The notes below the pieces were generated by a model. That model saw nothing but the letters and a program-made list of their open reading frames with translations. It did not search any database and had not been told where the DNA came from. From positions 1 through 64,000 of the forward strand of contig CBIHLM010000011.1 of the NCBI GenBank assembly GCA_966210515.1: a stretch of DNA of 64,000 nucleotides, in the 5' to 3' direction. The position numbers and the translations under genes are program-made. Below, in pieces: positions 18,015 to 27,601 of the stretch. The DNA comes from Paradesertivirga sp966210515 (GTDB taxonomy: Bacteria > Bacteroidota > Bacteroidia > Sphingobacteriales > Sphingobacteriaceae). Every line of letters begins with the position of its first letter. Position 1 is the first letter of the stretch.

Positions 18015-19430
18015 ATGAAATATTTAAAGAATTTATCCTGGTTATTGCTGTTTGCAATAGCCTTCATGTCCGCCTGCAAAAAACAGGATCCTGAATTGGG
18101 CAGAATGCTCGATAAGTCAGAAGTGAAATTTGAAGTGGTGCAGGATTTAGCAGCCGATCCAGGGGGTAATACAGTTATTTTAATTAACAAAACTCCGGAA
18201 ACAGTTGCTATGTGGGACTACGGAACTGGCAAGTCGAATCGTTTAAGAGACACTGTCAAGTATGCTTTCACTGGTGATTATGTGATTAAGTTCTCAGTTA
18301 TGACTGATGGAGGAATAGTAGAAGCAGATCCTGTTACCATTAAGGTTACAAAGGATAACCTAAACTATGTAAATGATCCTCTTTGGACTCTACTTTCTGG
18401 CGGCGTTGGCAAAGAAAAAACCTGGGTTCTTGATGTAAATGCAAATGGTGATAAGAAAGTCTTTTCAAGTCCTATTTATTTTGCCGGACAGGATAATGCA
18501 TATGGTACTCTTGCTGACGATGGAAACAGTATTATTTGGAGTCAGGTATGTGAAGTTCCTAACGGACCCAACTGCTGGATCTACGCACCTAATTATACAA
18601 GTGATACCTGGGCTGCAGATAAAAAGGATTATGGTTATCTCACATTCAGTTTAAAAGGAGGACCTTTCTTAAAGGCTGACCACAAGGGAGTGTCCGGATT
18701 AGGTGTTGAGGAAGGAACGTATTTTCTTGATGTGAACACTAAGATGTTAACTACTGCAGGTGCATCCATTTTGGGTGTTAACTTTACTCATGGTGATGCT
18801 GGCAATATTTATAGCGTAAAAGTAATTTCTTTGACCGAGAATACTATGCAGTTAGCTGTTAAGCATAAAAGTAAAAATGAATATCAGGTTCTTAATTATC
18901 TTTCAAAATCGTTTAGTGATGCCTGGGTTGCTCCACCTCCGGCTGCTCCGGTTACTGATCCTGGTTTTAACCCCAAATTTGCGGCAGGGGGATTGTTGAA
19001 CTTTTTAACTGATGGAGTATCTCGCACCTGGAAGATGGATGCTGAAGGAAATCCGGTAGACTGGTTGGCCGCAGGAAAAGGATGGACAACAGACTTTACC
19101 AGCACAGCAGGTTGGGGTTGGGATCCTGCAAGCTGGAACGCAGCACTTGAGGATTCATATATCAAGTTTGAGAAAAATGGATTAAAATACACTCGTTTCC
19201 AGGGCGGCGCAAAAACTACTGGTACGTTTACAATAGACGAAAGTACGAACGAGGTCACATTGGTAGGCAATACCTTATTACAGAACCCGTCCAGCTGGAT
19301 GAGCTCGACTCAAACGAAGCTGAAAGTGGTAAAAGCCTTTCCAACTGATATAAGTAAAGGTATTTGGTTTGGCGTTAGTTATGATACCGCTAAAAACGAG
19401 TGGTTTGCTCTCCACTATGTATTATTCTAA
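18015..19430 (+). CDS. Surface glycan-binding lipoprotein (SusE/SGBP-like position), two related domains
   Basis: This 471-residue lipoprotein (signal ending FMSAC, then KKQDPE) sits directly after SusD, where surface glycan-binding proteins are encoded. After a PKD-like domain (about 30-115) come two related domains: LLSGGVGKEKTWVLDVNANG (from about 124) and LNFLTDGVSRTWKMDAEGNP (from about 328). Both have TW(V/K)(L/M)D starts and are rich in Trp, Tyr and Gly, as in carbohydrate-binding modules. No catalytic motif is seen. It probably presents xyloglucan to the SusCD complex and GH74. The exact family is not recognised, and the substrate is inferred from neighbours. Confidence 0.75.
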   Translation: MKYLKNLSWLLLFAIAFMSACKKQDPELGRMLDKSEVKFEVVQDLAADPGGNTVILINKTPETVAMWDYGTGKSNRLRDTVKYAFTGDYVIKFSVMTDGGIVEADPVTIKVTKDNLNYVNDPLWTLLSGGVGKEKTWVLDVNANGDKKVFSSPIYFAGQDNAYGTLADDGNSIIWSQVCEVPNGPNCWIYAPNYTSDTWAADKKDYGYLTFSLKGGPFLKADHKGVSGLGVEEGTYFLDVNTKMLTTAGASILGVNFTHGDAGNIYSVKVISLTENTMQLAVKHKSKNEYQVLNYLSKSFSDAWVAPPPAAPVTDPGFNPKFAAGGLLNFLTDGVSRTWKMDAEGNPVDWLAAGKGWTTDFTSTAGWGWDPASWNAALEDSYIKFEKNGLKYTRFQGGAKTTGTFTIDESTNEVTLVGNTLLQNPSSWMSSTQTKLKVVKAFPTDISKGIWFGVSYDTAKNEWFALHYVLF

Positions 19431-19480
19431 TTAATAACAGCATTGCCTGTGTCACATGTGCTAAACAGGTATGCTATTAT

Positions 19481-19513
19481 CAATCAGACCCGGATTTTAT
19501 TCGGGTCTGATTG
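19481..19513 (+). terminator. Strong hairpin between the SGBP gene and GH74 (partial terminator or processing site)
   Basis: CAATCAGACCCG (19481-19492) and CGGGTCTGATTG (19502-19513) form a perfect 12-bp stem with a 9-base loop. No T-run follows, so it is not a textbook terminator. It may partly stop transcription or protect the 3' end of the susCD-SGBP message, which would keep transporter mRNA above enzyme mRNA. Confidence 0.7.
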
Positions 19514-19577
19514 TATGTCATCTGGAAATATTAAAAATAACATCTTCTAAAATTAGTAGCTAGCGTCTAAGGTTGTA

Positions 19578-21881
19578 ATGTTTCATGTTCAAGTGATAAT
19601 TAAAATTGGTTATATACCCTACATCTTTATTACACCTATAAAAAGTAAGTTTTCCTCTGGAATACTGCTGATATTATCCGGTCTACTTGTCGTTCTATTC
19701 TCCTCAGCTCAAGCCCAAACTTCCGAGCCCTATAAATGGAATAGTGTATTTATTGGCGGTGGTGGTTTTGTGTCTGGGCTAATTACAAGCAAAAAACAGC
19801 CCGGTCTTATGTATGCCCGAACCGATGTCGGAGGAGCATATAAATGGGATGCAGGTACAAATTCCTGGTTGCCATTAATGGATTGGGTCTCTGAGCGGCA
19901 ACAGGGAATTTTAGGGGCCGAGTCTTTAGCGATCGATCCGCAGAATCCCAACGTCGTTTATATATCCACGGGTATTGAGTACTTTAATAATGGGAAAAGT
20001 TACATCCTTCGCTCCTCAGATTATGGAGCAAATTTTACCATAACAGAAGTAACCGACCAGTTTAAAATCCATGGAAATGGAATGGGAAGACAAAACGGAG
20101 AAAAGTTGCAGGTCGATCCCAATAACAGTTCTATTGTTTATTGCGGTACCCGTTGGAACGGCTTATTTCGAAGCATAAATTTTGGTTCAACATGGAGCAG
20201 AGTTAAATCATTAAACGTAACCACAACTGCCAATGAAAACGGTATAAGTTTCGTAGTTCTTGATAAAGCAAGTGCTGCAGTCGGAAGTGCCACACAACGA
20301 ATTTTTGTGGGAATTTCGAGATCCGGCAACAATCAAAATTTTTATATGAGTACCAATGGTGGTATAGATTTCTCAGCATTGGTTAACCCCAAGCTTGCTG
20401 CCGATCTTATGCCGCAGCGAGCAGTATTATCTGGCGATGGAAATTTGTTTATTACTTATGGTGATGGAGCCGGACCGCATGGTGATTGGGTGATAACTAC
20501 GGAGGATTACACTTCGGGACAGATTTGGAAATATAATATTGCTTCAGGAGCATGGACCAACGTAACCCCGGCTGGTATAAACAGACCCTTTGGCGGCATT
20601 AGTGTAGATCCAACAAACCCGCAACGGCTAGTGGCCTCCACGACAAATACGTATTTATTGCAAAAGGGAGATGTTTTTGGTGACCGGTTTTTTATCAGCA
20701 CAAATGGCGGAAAGAGCTGGACGGATGTCGTTAGCCGTGGATTTGAAATCAACCCAAATGGTGTTACCTGGATTCCTGGGGAATCTATTCATTGGGCGGG
20801 TTGCATAGAATTTGATCTATCTAACCCTAAAAAGGTTTGGGTGACATCTGGTAATGGTGTTTTTCTTAATGAAGATATAGACGCGGCACCTGGAGTATGG
20901 AAGTTTAGTGTTAAAGGATTAGAGGAGACTGTTCCGCTTAACATGGTAAGTATTCCCAACGGACCACAACTTTCTGTGATTGGAGATTATGATGGTTTCA
21001 GGCATACTGATATTGAACAATACGCACCCATCCATAACCCAAGAATGGGTACAACCACTGGTTTAGATTACGCCGTAAGGAATAAGAATAAAGTGGTACG
21101 GGTTGGTACGTCCATGTATTATTCGGGTGATATGGGACTAACCTGGACAAAAACGGCTGTAATTAATGGAACAAAAGGACAGGTAGCACTATCCGCTGAT
21201 GGTAACATTCTTCTGCATAGTCCGGTTGGATCCGACATTTCTTACAGGTCCACAAACAACGGTTCGTTATGGACAACAATTTCAGGTTTGAATTTTAAAA
21301 ACGCACGGCCAGTGGCTGATGGTGCAAATCCCAATAAGTTTTATGCTTACAACAACGGAGCTGCTCTCATGATGCTAAGTACAGATGGGGGTGTAACTTT
21401 TACAGCGGGGGGCAGTCCTGGAAACGGCGGGTCGAGAGTTATCCGAACAGTACCTGGCAGAGAAGGACATATTTGGGTGGCATTGTATGGAAATGGTTTG
21501 TCACGTTCAGTAAATTCAGGTGCAACATTTACTAAACTTAATAGTGTAACTCAATGTAGCGCAGTTGGTATCGGGAAAGCAGCTCCGGGTAGCGCCTATG
21601 AAACAATTTATATTTATGGTACTGTGAACGGAGTTATCGGAGTCCACAGATCTATAGACGAAGGAGCTTCATGGGTGCGTGTTAATGATGATAAACATGA
21701 ATACGGCGGCCCGGCAAACGGCCAGTTTGTGGTAGGGGATATGAATGTTTACGGGCGAGTCTACATGAGTACTGCGGGACGTGGTATAGCTGTTGGCGCT
21801 CCTGTTTCAAAAAGGGAACTAAACACTCCGGGTTTTAATAGTGACGAAACTAGTATCGGTGGAACCGATGCGATTAATTAA
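19578..21881 (+). CDS. GH74 xyloglucanase (endo-beta-1,4-glucanase, BNR/propeller repeats)
   Basis: The 767-residue protein starts with a signal peptide (FSSGILLILSGLLVVLF, cleavage after SSAQAQ). The twin seven-bladed propeller of GH74 is recognised by YKWNSVFIGGGGFVSGL, YARTDVGGAYKWD and BNR strands such as STNGGKSWTDV. The two catalytic aspartates align to Asp83 (ARTDVGG) and Asp470 (IGDYDGFRHTD). GH74 enzymes cut the beta-1,4-glucan backbone of xyloglucan. This is the strongest evidence for the locus substrate. It takes the place of the GH5/GH9 endo-enzymes of the Bacteroides ovatus xyloglucan locus. The start lies 65 bases after a hairpin, which suggests separate control of the enzyme genes. 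Confidence 0.9.
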   Translation: MFHVQVIIKIGYIPYIFITPIKSKFSSGILLILSGLLVVLFSSAQAQTSEPYKWNSVFIGGGGFVSGLITSKKQPGLMYARTDVGGAYKWDAGTNSWLPLMDWVSERQQGILGAESLAIDPQNPNVVYISTGIEYFNNGKSYILRSSDYGANFTITEVTDQFKIHGNGMGRQNGEKLQVDPNNSSIVYCGTRWNGLFRSINFGSTWSRVKSLNVTTTANENGISFVVLDKASAAVGSATQRIFVGISRSGNNQNFYMSTNGGIDFSALVNPKLAADLMPQRAVLSGDGNLFITYGDGAGPHGDWVITTEDYTSGQIWKYNIASGAWTNVTPAGINRPFGGISVDPTNPQRLVASTTNTYLLQKGDVFGDRFFISTNGGKSWTDVVSRGFEINPNGVTWIPGESIHWAGCIEFDLSNPKKVWVTSGNGVFLNEDIDAAPGVWKFSVKGLEETVPLNMVSIPNGPQLSVIGDYDGFRHTDIEQYAPIHNPRMGTTTGLDYAVRNKNKVVRVGTSMYYSGDMGLTWTKTAVINGTKGQVALSADGNILLHSPVGSDISYRSTNNGSLWTTISGLNFKNARPVADGANPNKFYAYNNGAALMMLSTDGGVTFTAGGSPGNGGSRVIRTVPGREGHIWVALYGNGLSRSVNSGATFTKLNSVTQCSAVGIGKAAPGSAYETIYIYGTVNGVIGVHRSIDEGASWVRVNDDKHEYGGPANGQFVVGDMNVYGRVYMSTAGRGIAVGAPVSKRELNTPGFNSDETSIGGTDAIN

Positions 21882-21887
21882 ATTTTA

Positions 21888-24803
21888 ATGAAATTAATGT
21901 TAGGCAAGTCTATTTCAGGAAGTTTGAAAAAAAAATTGTTGTTAAGCGTTTTAATAAGTTTTTCAAGTACCCTTTTTTCACAAACCAACCCGGGTATTTC
22001 AAGAGAACATCTTTTAATGGACTTTGGCTGGAAGTTTTCCTTCGGCCATCCATACGATACCAAAAAGGATTTTAACAATGGCACCGGCTATTTTTCGTAC
22101 TTAGCTAAAACTGGCTATGGTGATGGTCCGGCAGCGCCCGGGTTCGACGATCGCAGCTGGAGAAAGCTCAACATTCCGCATGATTGGGCGGTTGAACAAG
22201 GTTTTGATTCTAGAGCAAGTTTAAGTCATGGGTTTAAAGCTGTAGGCAGAAACTTTCCTGATGCCAGCGTTGGCTGGTATCGAAAATCATTTAAAATACC
22301 GGAAGATGATTTGGGAAAGCGAATTCACATTGCTTTTGATGGAGTATTCCGCAATTCCATAGTATGGGTGAACGGACATTATTTAGGCACACATCCAAGC
22401 GGCTATCTTGGCTTTGACTATGATATTACCGATTATCTTAATTATGGCGGAAACAATGTGGTTTCTGTACGTGTCGATGCCACGATGGAAGAAGGATGGT
22501 TTTATGAGGGAGCTGGAATCTATCGCCACGTATGGATAAATAAACTGCATAATTTACATGTCGAAACGGACGGAACGTTTGTTACTTCAGCTTTAAAAAA
22601 TAAGGATGCTACTGTAACGGCGAGAGCAACACTTATCAACGAAGGGAAATCACCAAGATCATTTTCTATACTACAGGAGATTTTAGATGCAGACGGTAAA
22701 AAAATAGCTTCTGCTCAGTTAAGTAATTTAAAATTAAGTTCTTATGAAACCAAAGAGTTTTCGTCTGAAATGCAGGTTGCGAATGCGAAGCTATGGTCAT
22801 TAGAAACTCCATATTTGCATAAGCTGGTCACCACTGTAAAGCAAGGAGATATTACTGTAGACCGTTACGAGACAAGTTTTGGCATCCGGACGATTCGTTT
22901 TGACGTTAACCAGGGTTTTTTCCTTAACGGGAAACATGTAAAAATAAAGGGCTCTAACAATCACCAGGATCATGCTGGTGTCGGTTCTGCCATGCCCGAT
23001 AAACTGCATGATTTTCGCGTAATGACCCTGAAACAGATGGGCAACAACGCTTATCGCTGCTCTCATAATCCCCCGACACCTGAATTGCTTGATGCCTGCG
23101 ACCGTCTTGGAATGCTTGTAATTGATGAGAATCGGTTGATGGGTATTACATCAACCGAACTCGGCGATATGAAACGCCTTATGCTCAGAGATAGGAATCA
23201 TCCTAGTATCATTAGCTGGTCTATTGGTAATGAAGAATGGGGTATTGAAGGCAATATAACGGGTGCCAGAATTGCGGCCAGTATGCAAGCATTCGCGAAA
23301 AGTGTTGATTCAACCCGCTTTATAACAAAAGCAATTAGTAGTGGGGTTGGTAATGGTATTTCAACTGTGATTGATGTAATGGGGTACAATTATATCGCAA
23401 CCAAAAACACAGATGAGCACCATAATAAGTTTCCATGGCAAATGAGCTGGGGAACAGAAGAAGGCTCGACAGTTACTTCCCGTGGAATTTATGTTGACGA
23501 TAAAAAAAATCAACAATTGGCAGCTTACGATAAAGCACAGAATCAATATTTCTACAGCCTTGAAAAAGGGTGGAAGCACTATGCTGACAGAGATTACCTT
23601 GCCGGAATGTTTATTTGGACAGGTTTCGATTACAGAGGGGAGCCAACTCCATTCGGTTGGCCCTCAACTGGCTCATATTTTGGCATGGTCGATCAATGCG
23701 GGTTTGCTAAAGACTATGTCTATTATTTAAAATCCTGGTGGACAGATCAACCTACAATTCACATTTTTCCGCACTGGAACTGGCCAGGAAAAGAGGGGCA
23801 GGAAATAGATGTCTGGGTATACAGCAATGCTGATGAAGTAGAACTTTTTCTAAATAACAAAAGCCAGGGCAGGAAGTTGATGGAAAGAAACGGGCACCTG
23901 GAGTGGAAGGTGAAATATACACCCGGAACGTTACGCGCACAAGGTTATAAGAACGGTAAAGCGACAATAACTGATATGGTAAAAACCACTTCAGAGGCAA
24001 ATGCGGTTTACTTATCCTCTAATGTGAAAAGCCTTAAGGCAAACCGGGAGGATATCGCGATCATAACAGTAGATTTAAAAGATAAAAATGGTTTGCATAT
24101 CCCAACTTCAACTAATGAGATTAAATTCACTATAAACGGACCAGGAAAGATTATTGGTGTGGGTAATGGCGATCCAACTTCGCATGAGCCGGATAAATAT
24201 CTTGAAACTATCAGCACTCTAGATCTAACCAATCTTAAAGAAAAGATTGTCGAAAGCACAGATAATCGTCTGGAAACCTCTGCCGAATTCGATGACTCAG
24301 ACTGGCAAAAAGCATTTACTGATGAAAGAACAGAGAAGTTTGCTCAATCAGCGAAAGCCATCGTTTATCGCGGAAGCTTTAATTTAACAGAAGCCGACTT
24401 AAAGGCTGCCGTTACTTTCTTTTATAACAGCATTGGCAAACAACAGTCTGTATTTGTCAACGGCAAAGAGATTGGTAAAAACCTTCAGGAAAACAAGCAA
24501 GGAGATGTTTTTAAATTGGATGCATCCTATCTAAAGGCCGGAGTCAACACAATAGCAATTGTTACTACCCCCTTGTTTAAAAAGCAAATATGGGAATCTG
24601 TTAATACCAATCCCGGACTTATACAAATTGTTAAACCCGCTGAACAATGGAAGCGGAAATTATTCAGCGGACTGGCCCAGGTGATTGTACAATCAACAGG
24701 AGAAAGCGGTGAAATAGTTCTGACGGCCAATTCTGCAGGATTAAAACCCGGAAAAGTTAAAATACAGACACAGGCAATCAGGCCCAGACCCACAATAGAA
24801 TAA
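21888..24803 (+). CDS. GH2 family glycosidase, probable beta-galactosidase
   Basis: This 971-residue secreted enzyme has a signal peptide ending STLFSQ, then the GH2 N-terminal sandwich (WRKLNIPHDWAVEQGFD, GWYRKSF, VWVNGHYLG, GWFYEGAGIYRHVW), an immunoglobulin-like domain and a TIM barrel. The acid/base is Glu449 (SIGNEEWG); the nucleophile is expected at Glu524 (SWGTEEG). Two further beta domains follow, including a second jelly-roll-like segment (about 800-900). It begins 6 bases after the GH74 stop. In a xyloglucan pathway it would remove beta-galactose from side chains. The NEEW context differs from the classic NESG/NEHP forms, so the exact specificity is uncertain. Confidence 0.85.
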   Translation: MKLMLGKSISGSLKKKLLLSVLISFSSTLFSQTNPGISREHLLMDFGWKFSFGHPYDTKKDFNNGTGYFSYLAKTGYGDGPAAPGFDDRSWRKLNIPHDWAVEQGFDSRASLSHGFKAVGRNFPDASVGWYRKSFKIPEDDLGKRIHIAFDGVFRNSIVWVNGHYLGTHPSGYLGFDYDITDYLNYGGNNVVSVRVDATMEEGWFYEGAGIYRHVWINKLHNLHVETDGTFVTSALKNKDATVTARATLINEGKSPRSFSILQEILDADGKKIASAQLSNLKLSSYETKEFSSEMQVANAKLWSLETPYLHKLVTTVKQGDITVDRYETSFGIRTIRFDVNQGFFLNGKHVKIKGSNNHQDHAGVGSAMPDKLHDFRVMTLKQMGNNAYRCSHNPPTPELLDACDRLGMLVIDENRLMGITSTELGDMKRLMLRDRNHPSIISWSIGNEEWGIEGNITGARIAASMQAFAKSVDSTRFITKAISSGVGNGISTVIDVMGYNYIATKNTDEHHNKFPWQMSWGTEEGSTVTSRGIYVDDKKNQQLAAYDKAQNQYFYSLEKGWKHYADRDYLAGMFIWTGFDYRGEPTPFGWPSTGSYFGMVDQCGFAKDYVYYLKSWWTDQPTIHIFPHWNWPGKEGQEIDVWVYSNADEVELFLNNKSQGRKLMERNGHLEWKVKYTPGTLRAQGYKNGKATITDMVKTTSEANAVYLSSNVKSLKANREDIAIITVDLKDKNGLHIPTSTNEIKFTINGPGKIIGVGNGDPTSHEPDKYLETISTLDLTNLKEKIVESTDNRLETSAEFDDSDWQKAFTDERTEKFAQSAKAIVYRGSFNLTEADLKAAVTFFYNSIGKQQSVFVNGKEIGKNLQENKQGDVFKLDASYLKAGVNTIAIVTTPLFKKQIWESVNTNPGLIQIVKPAEQWKRKLFSGLAQVIVQSTGESGEIVLTANSAGLKPGKVKIQTQAIRPRPTIE

Positions 24804-24817
24804 TACAAGTTCATCGG

Positions 24818-27586
24818 ATGAAAAAAATAATACCTTTTTTACTTGCTACTTTTTTACAACTAATAGTTCTATCTCTAACGGCTGTTGGTCAGGAAACAGA
24901 GTATCTGTATCTGTCTGGCCGCGACAAAGACCACACCGTTACCTGGGATTTTTATATCAATACCGGTATGAAAAGCGGCTCCTGGAATAAAATACAGGTT
25001 CCTTCAAACTGGGAACAGCAGGGTTTTGGTAGTTACAATTACTTTACCGATGCCAAAAATCCAGAAGAAACAGGACAATATAAATACAGTTTTAAGGTGC
25101 CCTCAGGTAGCGCATCTAAAAGTGTGTTCATTGTATTTGAGGCATCGATGACTGACACAGAAGTTAAGATTAACGGAGAATCAGCAGGACCGGTTCATCA
25201 GGGGGGATTCTACAGATTCAAGTACAACATTACAAACTTGCTGAATTTTGGCGGAGATAATCTTCTTGAAGTAACAGTTAAAAAGCATTCCGCAAATGAG
25301 TCAGTTAACAAGGCAGAACGGGAAGCAGATTTTTGGCTGTTTGGTGGGATATTCCGCCCGGTATATCTGGAAATAACTCCTAAGACCTATATTGATAGAA
25401 TAGCTTTAGATGCTAAAGCAAATGGTCATCTGCAGGTAGACGCATTTACATCCGGTATAACAAATGGGAACAATCTTAAAATGCAGGTTCAGACTCTTAG
25501 TGGACTGGCAATTGGTGCACCTGTGTCTGTAAAATTAAATCGCGGTCAGGAGCGTGTTTCTCTGGAGCAACAAGTAAAAGGCATTATTCCATGGAATCCT
25601 GAGTCTCCGCAGCTTTATAACCTGGTAGTGTCCATTATCGGAGCTCAGGGAAAAGAGGCTCACCGTATTAAGCAACGCTTTGGCTTTAGAACGGTAGAAA
25701 TGCGTCCACGCGACGGATTCTATGTAAACAACAAGAAAGTCATTTTTAAAGGAGTTAACCGGCATAGTCACTGGCCGGAAACAGGCAGAGCGCTGAGCAA
25801 GGAAATTAGCCTGATGGATGTAAAGCTGATTAAGGAAATGAACATGAATGCCGTTCGGATGTCGCACTATCCTCCCGATCAGCATTTTCTTGATGTGTGT
25901 GATTCACTGGGGCTTTTTGTGATTGATGAATTAACAGGCTGGCAGGCTAAGTACGATACCGTGGTTGGCAAAAGGCTGGTGAAAGAATTAGTAGAGCGCG
26001 ACATAAACCATCCTTCAGTTGTAATTTGGGCTAATGGTAATGAGGGCGGCTGGAATACAGGTTTGGATGGAGAGTATGGGAAATATGATCCCCAGCAGCG
26101 TTTTGTAATTCATCCCTGGGAAAGGTTTAATGGAACAGATACCAAACATTACCCGGATTATAATTATGTGGTAAACTCGGTATTATACGGACAGGATGTT
26201 TTCTTTCCAACAGAGTTTATGCATGGATTACAAGACGGGGGCCATGCCGCAGGATTGGAAGATTTTTGGAATCAGATGCTTAAGCATCCTTACGGCGCCG
26301 GTGGATTTCTATGGGCGCTGCATGATGAAGGTACAGTAAGAACAGATAGTAACAGAGTAGTAGATGTAGTGAAAAACCTCGCTCCTGATGGAATTGTAGG
26401 TCCTCATCGCGAAAAGGAGGGAAGCTTTTTTGCAATTAAAGAAATATGGTCACCAATCCATATAGAAATGAAGGAGCTGCCCCAAAACTTCGATGGTAAA
26501 CTGCTGGTAGAGAACAGATACATCTACACTGATTTAAAGTCTTGTTCTTTTAAATGGAAGCTAACTTCTTTGCCAGGCCCAGAAAGCACGACACAGGCTA
26601 AAGTGAATGCGACAGGAAATACATCAATAACAGTGGCACCAGGGGCAAAGGCGGTACTGATTCTGGATCTGCCTTCAACCTGGAAGAATAATGACGTACT
26701 TTATCTAACTGCCTACGGCCCTGATAAAAAGGAAGTTTATACCTGGAGCTGGCCGGTAAAATTATCGGGAATACCTATTAAAGATTTTGTACCTGCGATT
26801 AATGTTTCTCAACCAGATGTTACCGAACAGGATTCAAGTATAATTATTAAATCGGATCAAATAGCTTATCACTTTTCAAAGAAAACAGGATATCTGAAGA
26901 AGGTAATTAATCAAAAAGCTGAAATTCCATTATCGGATGGACCGGTGCTGGCAGGTTTTAAGCATACCCTTAAAAGGATAAATCACTACGCGAATGGCAG
27001 CGACTATGTTTTTGAACCACTCTATGAGGGGCCCTCACAATTTAATGTGAAATGGATATTCAGTCCCGGTAAACCTGTGAAATTAGAATACCACTACTCC
27101 TTGAAAGGTGAGGCCGACTTTATGGGCCTGACTTTTAATTATCCTGAAGAAATAATTACAGGAATGAGATGGCAGGGAAGAGGCCCATACAGGGTTTGGA
27201 AGAACCGCCTGAGAGGTCAGCAATTTGGTGTTTGGCATAAGTATTACAATAATACCATAACAGGCGAAAGCTGGAATTATCCTGAATTTAAAGGATATCA
27301 TGCAAATGTGCATTGGGTTACTATCGAAAATAGGCGTGCTCCATTTACGGTATATAGCGGCACGGAAAATATGTTTTTCCAAATGCTGAAACCGCTCAAA
27401 GCAGCAGGTGCAACTAACAATAATACCGCTCCTGCCTTCCCGGAAGGAAATATCGGATTCTTACAAGGCATCAGCCCGATTGGAACTAAGTTTCAATCGG
27501 CAGATAAGATGGGCCCTCAAAGCCAAAAAAACATTCAGTTAAACTACACCCCAATTGGCGGAAGCCTTTGGTTTGATTTTAAATAA
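24818..27586 (+). CDS. GH2 family glycosidase, second copy, probable beta-galactosidase
   Basis: The 922-residue protein carries a signal peptide (LIVLSLTAVGQ), a GH2 sugar-binding domain (IQVPSNWEQQGFGSYNYF, FWLFGGIFRPVYLE) and a barrel with FKGVNRHSHWPETGRA. The acid/base is Glu409 (ANGNEGGWN), and Glu466 (FPTEFMHG) is the likely nucleophile. The C-terminus looks like a galactose-mutarotase/beta-galactosidase small-chain sandwich (EYHYSLKGEADFMGL and onward). It is not a recent duplicate of the preceding GH2, as motifs and length differ. It follows by 14 bases and is in the same operon. It may act on a different linkage or oligosaccharide size. Confidence 0.82.
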   Translation: MKKIIPFLLATFLQLIVLSLTAVGQETEYLYLSGRDKDHTVTWDFYINTGMKSGSWNKIQVPSNWEQQGFGSYNYFTDAKNPEETGQYKYSFKVPSGSASKSVFIVFEASMTDTEVKINGESAGPVHQGGFYRFKYNITNLLNFGGDNLLEVTVKKHSANESVNKAEREADFWLFGGIFRPVYLEITPKTYIDRIALDAKANGHLQVDAFTSGITNGNNLKMQVQTLSGLAIGAPVSVKLNRGQERVSLEQQVKGIIPWNPESPQLYNLVVSIIGAQGKEAHRIKQRFGFRTVEMRPRDGFYVNNKKVIFKGVNRHSHWPETGRALSKEISLMDVKLIKEMNMNAVRMSHYPPDQHFLDVCDSLGLFVIDELTGWQAKYDTVVGKRLVKELVERDINHPSVVIWANGNEGGWNTGLDGEYGKYDPQQRFVIHPWERFNGTDTKHYPDYNYVVNSVLYGQDVFFPTEFMHGLQDGGHAAGLEDFWNQMLKHPYGAGGFLWALHDEGTVRTDSNRVVDVVKNLAPDGIVGPHREKEGSFFAIKEIWSPIHIEMKELPQNFDGKLLVENRYIYTDLKSCSFKWKLTSLPGPESTTQAKVNATGNTSITVAPGAKAVLILDLPSTWKNNDVLYLTAYGPDKKEVYTWSWPVKLSGIPIKDFVPAINVSQPDVTEQDSSIIIKSDQIAYHFSKKTGYLKKVINQKAEIPLSDGPVLAGFKHTLKRINHYANGSDYVFEPLYEGPSQFNVKWIFSPGKPVKLEYHYSLKGEADFMGLTFNYPEEIITGMRWQGRGPYRVWKNRLRGQQFGVWHKYYNNTITGESWNYPEFKGYHANVHWVTIENRRAPFTVYSGTENMFFQMLKPLKAAGATNNNTAPAFPEGNIGFLQGISPIGTKFQSADKMGPQSQKNIQLNYTPIGGSLWFDFK

Positions 27587-27601
27587 ACTAACAACTCATA
27601 T

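Noticed and set aside
18896..19270. A 124-codon minus-strand frame inside the SGBP gene
   Set aside because: No motifs; it is the antisense of a well-supported lipoprotein in a uniform operon.
25535..25885. A 116-codon minus-strand frame inside the second GH2
   Set aside because: It lies opposite GH2 catalytic-domain sequence and has no independent support.
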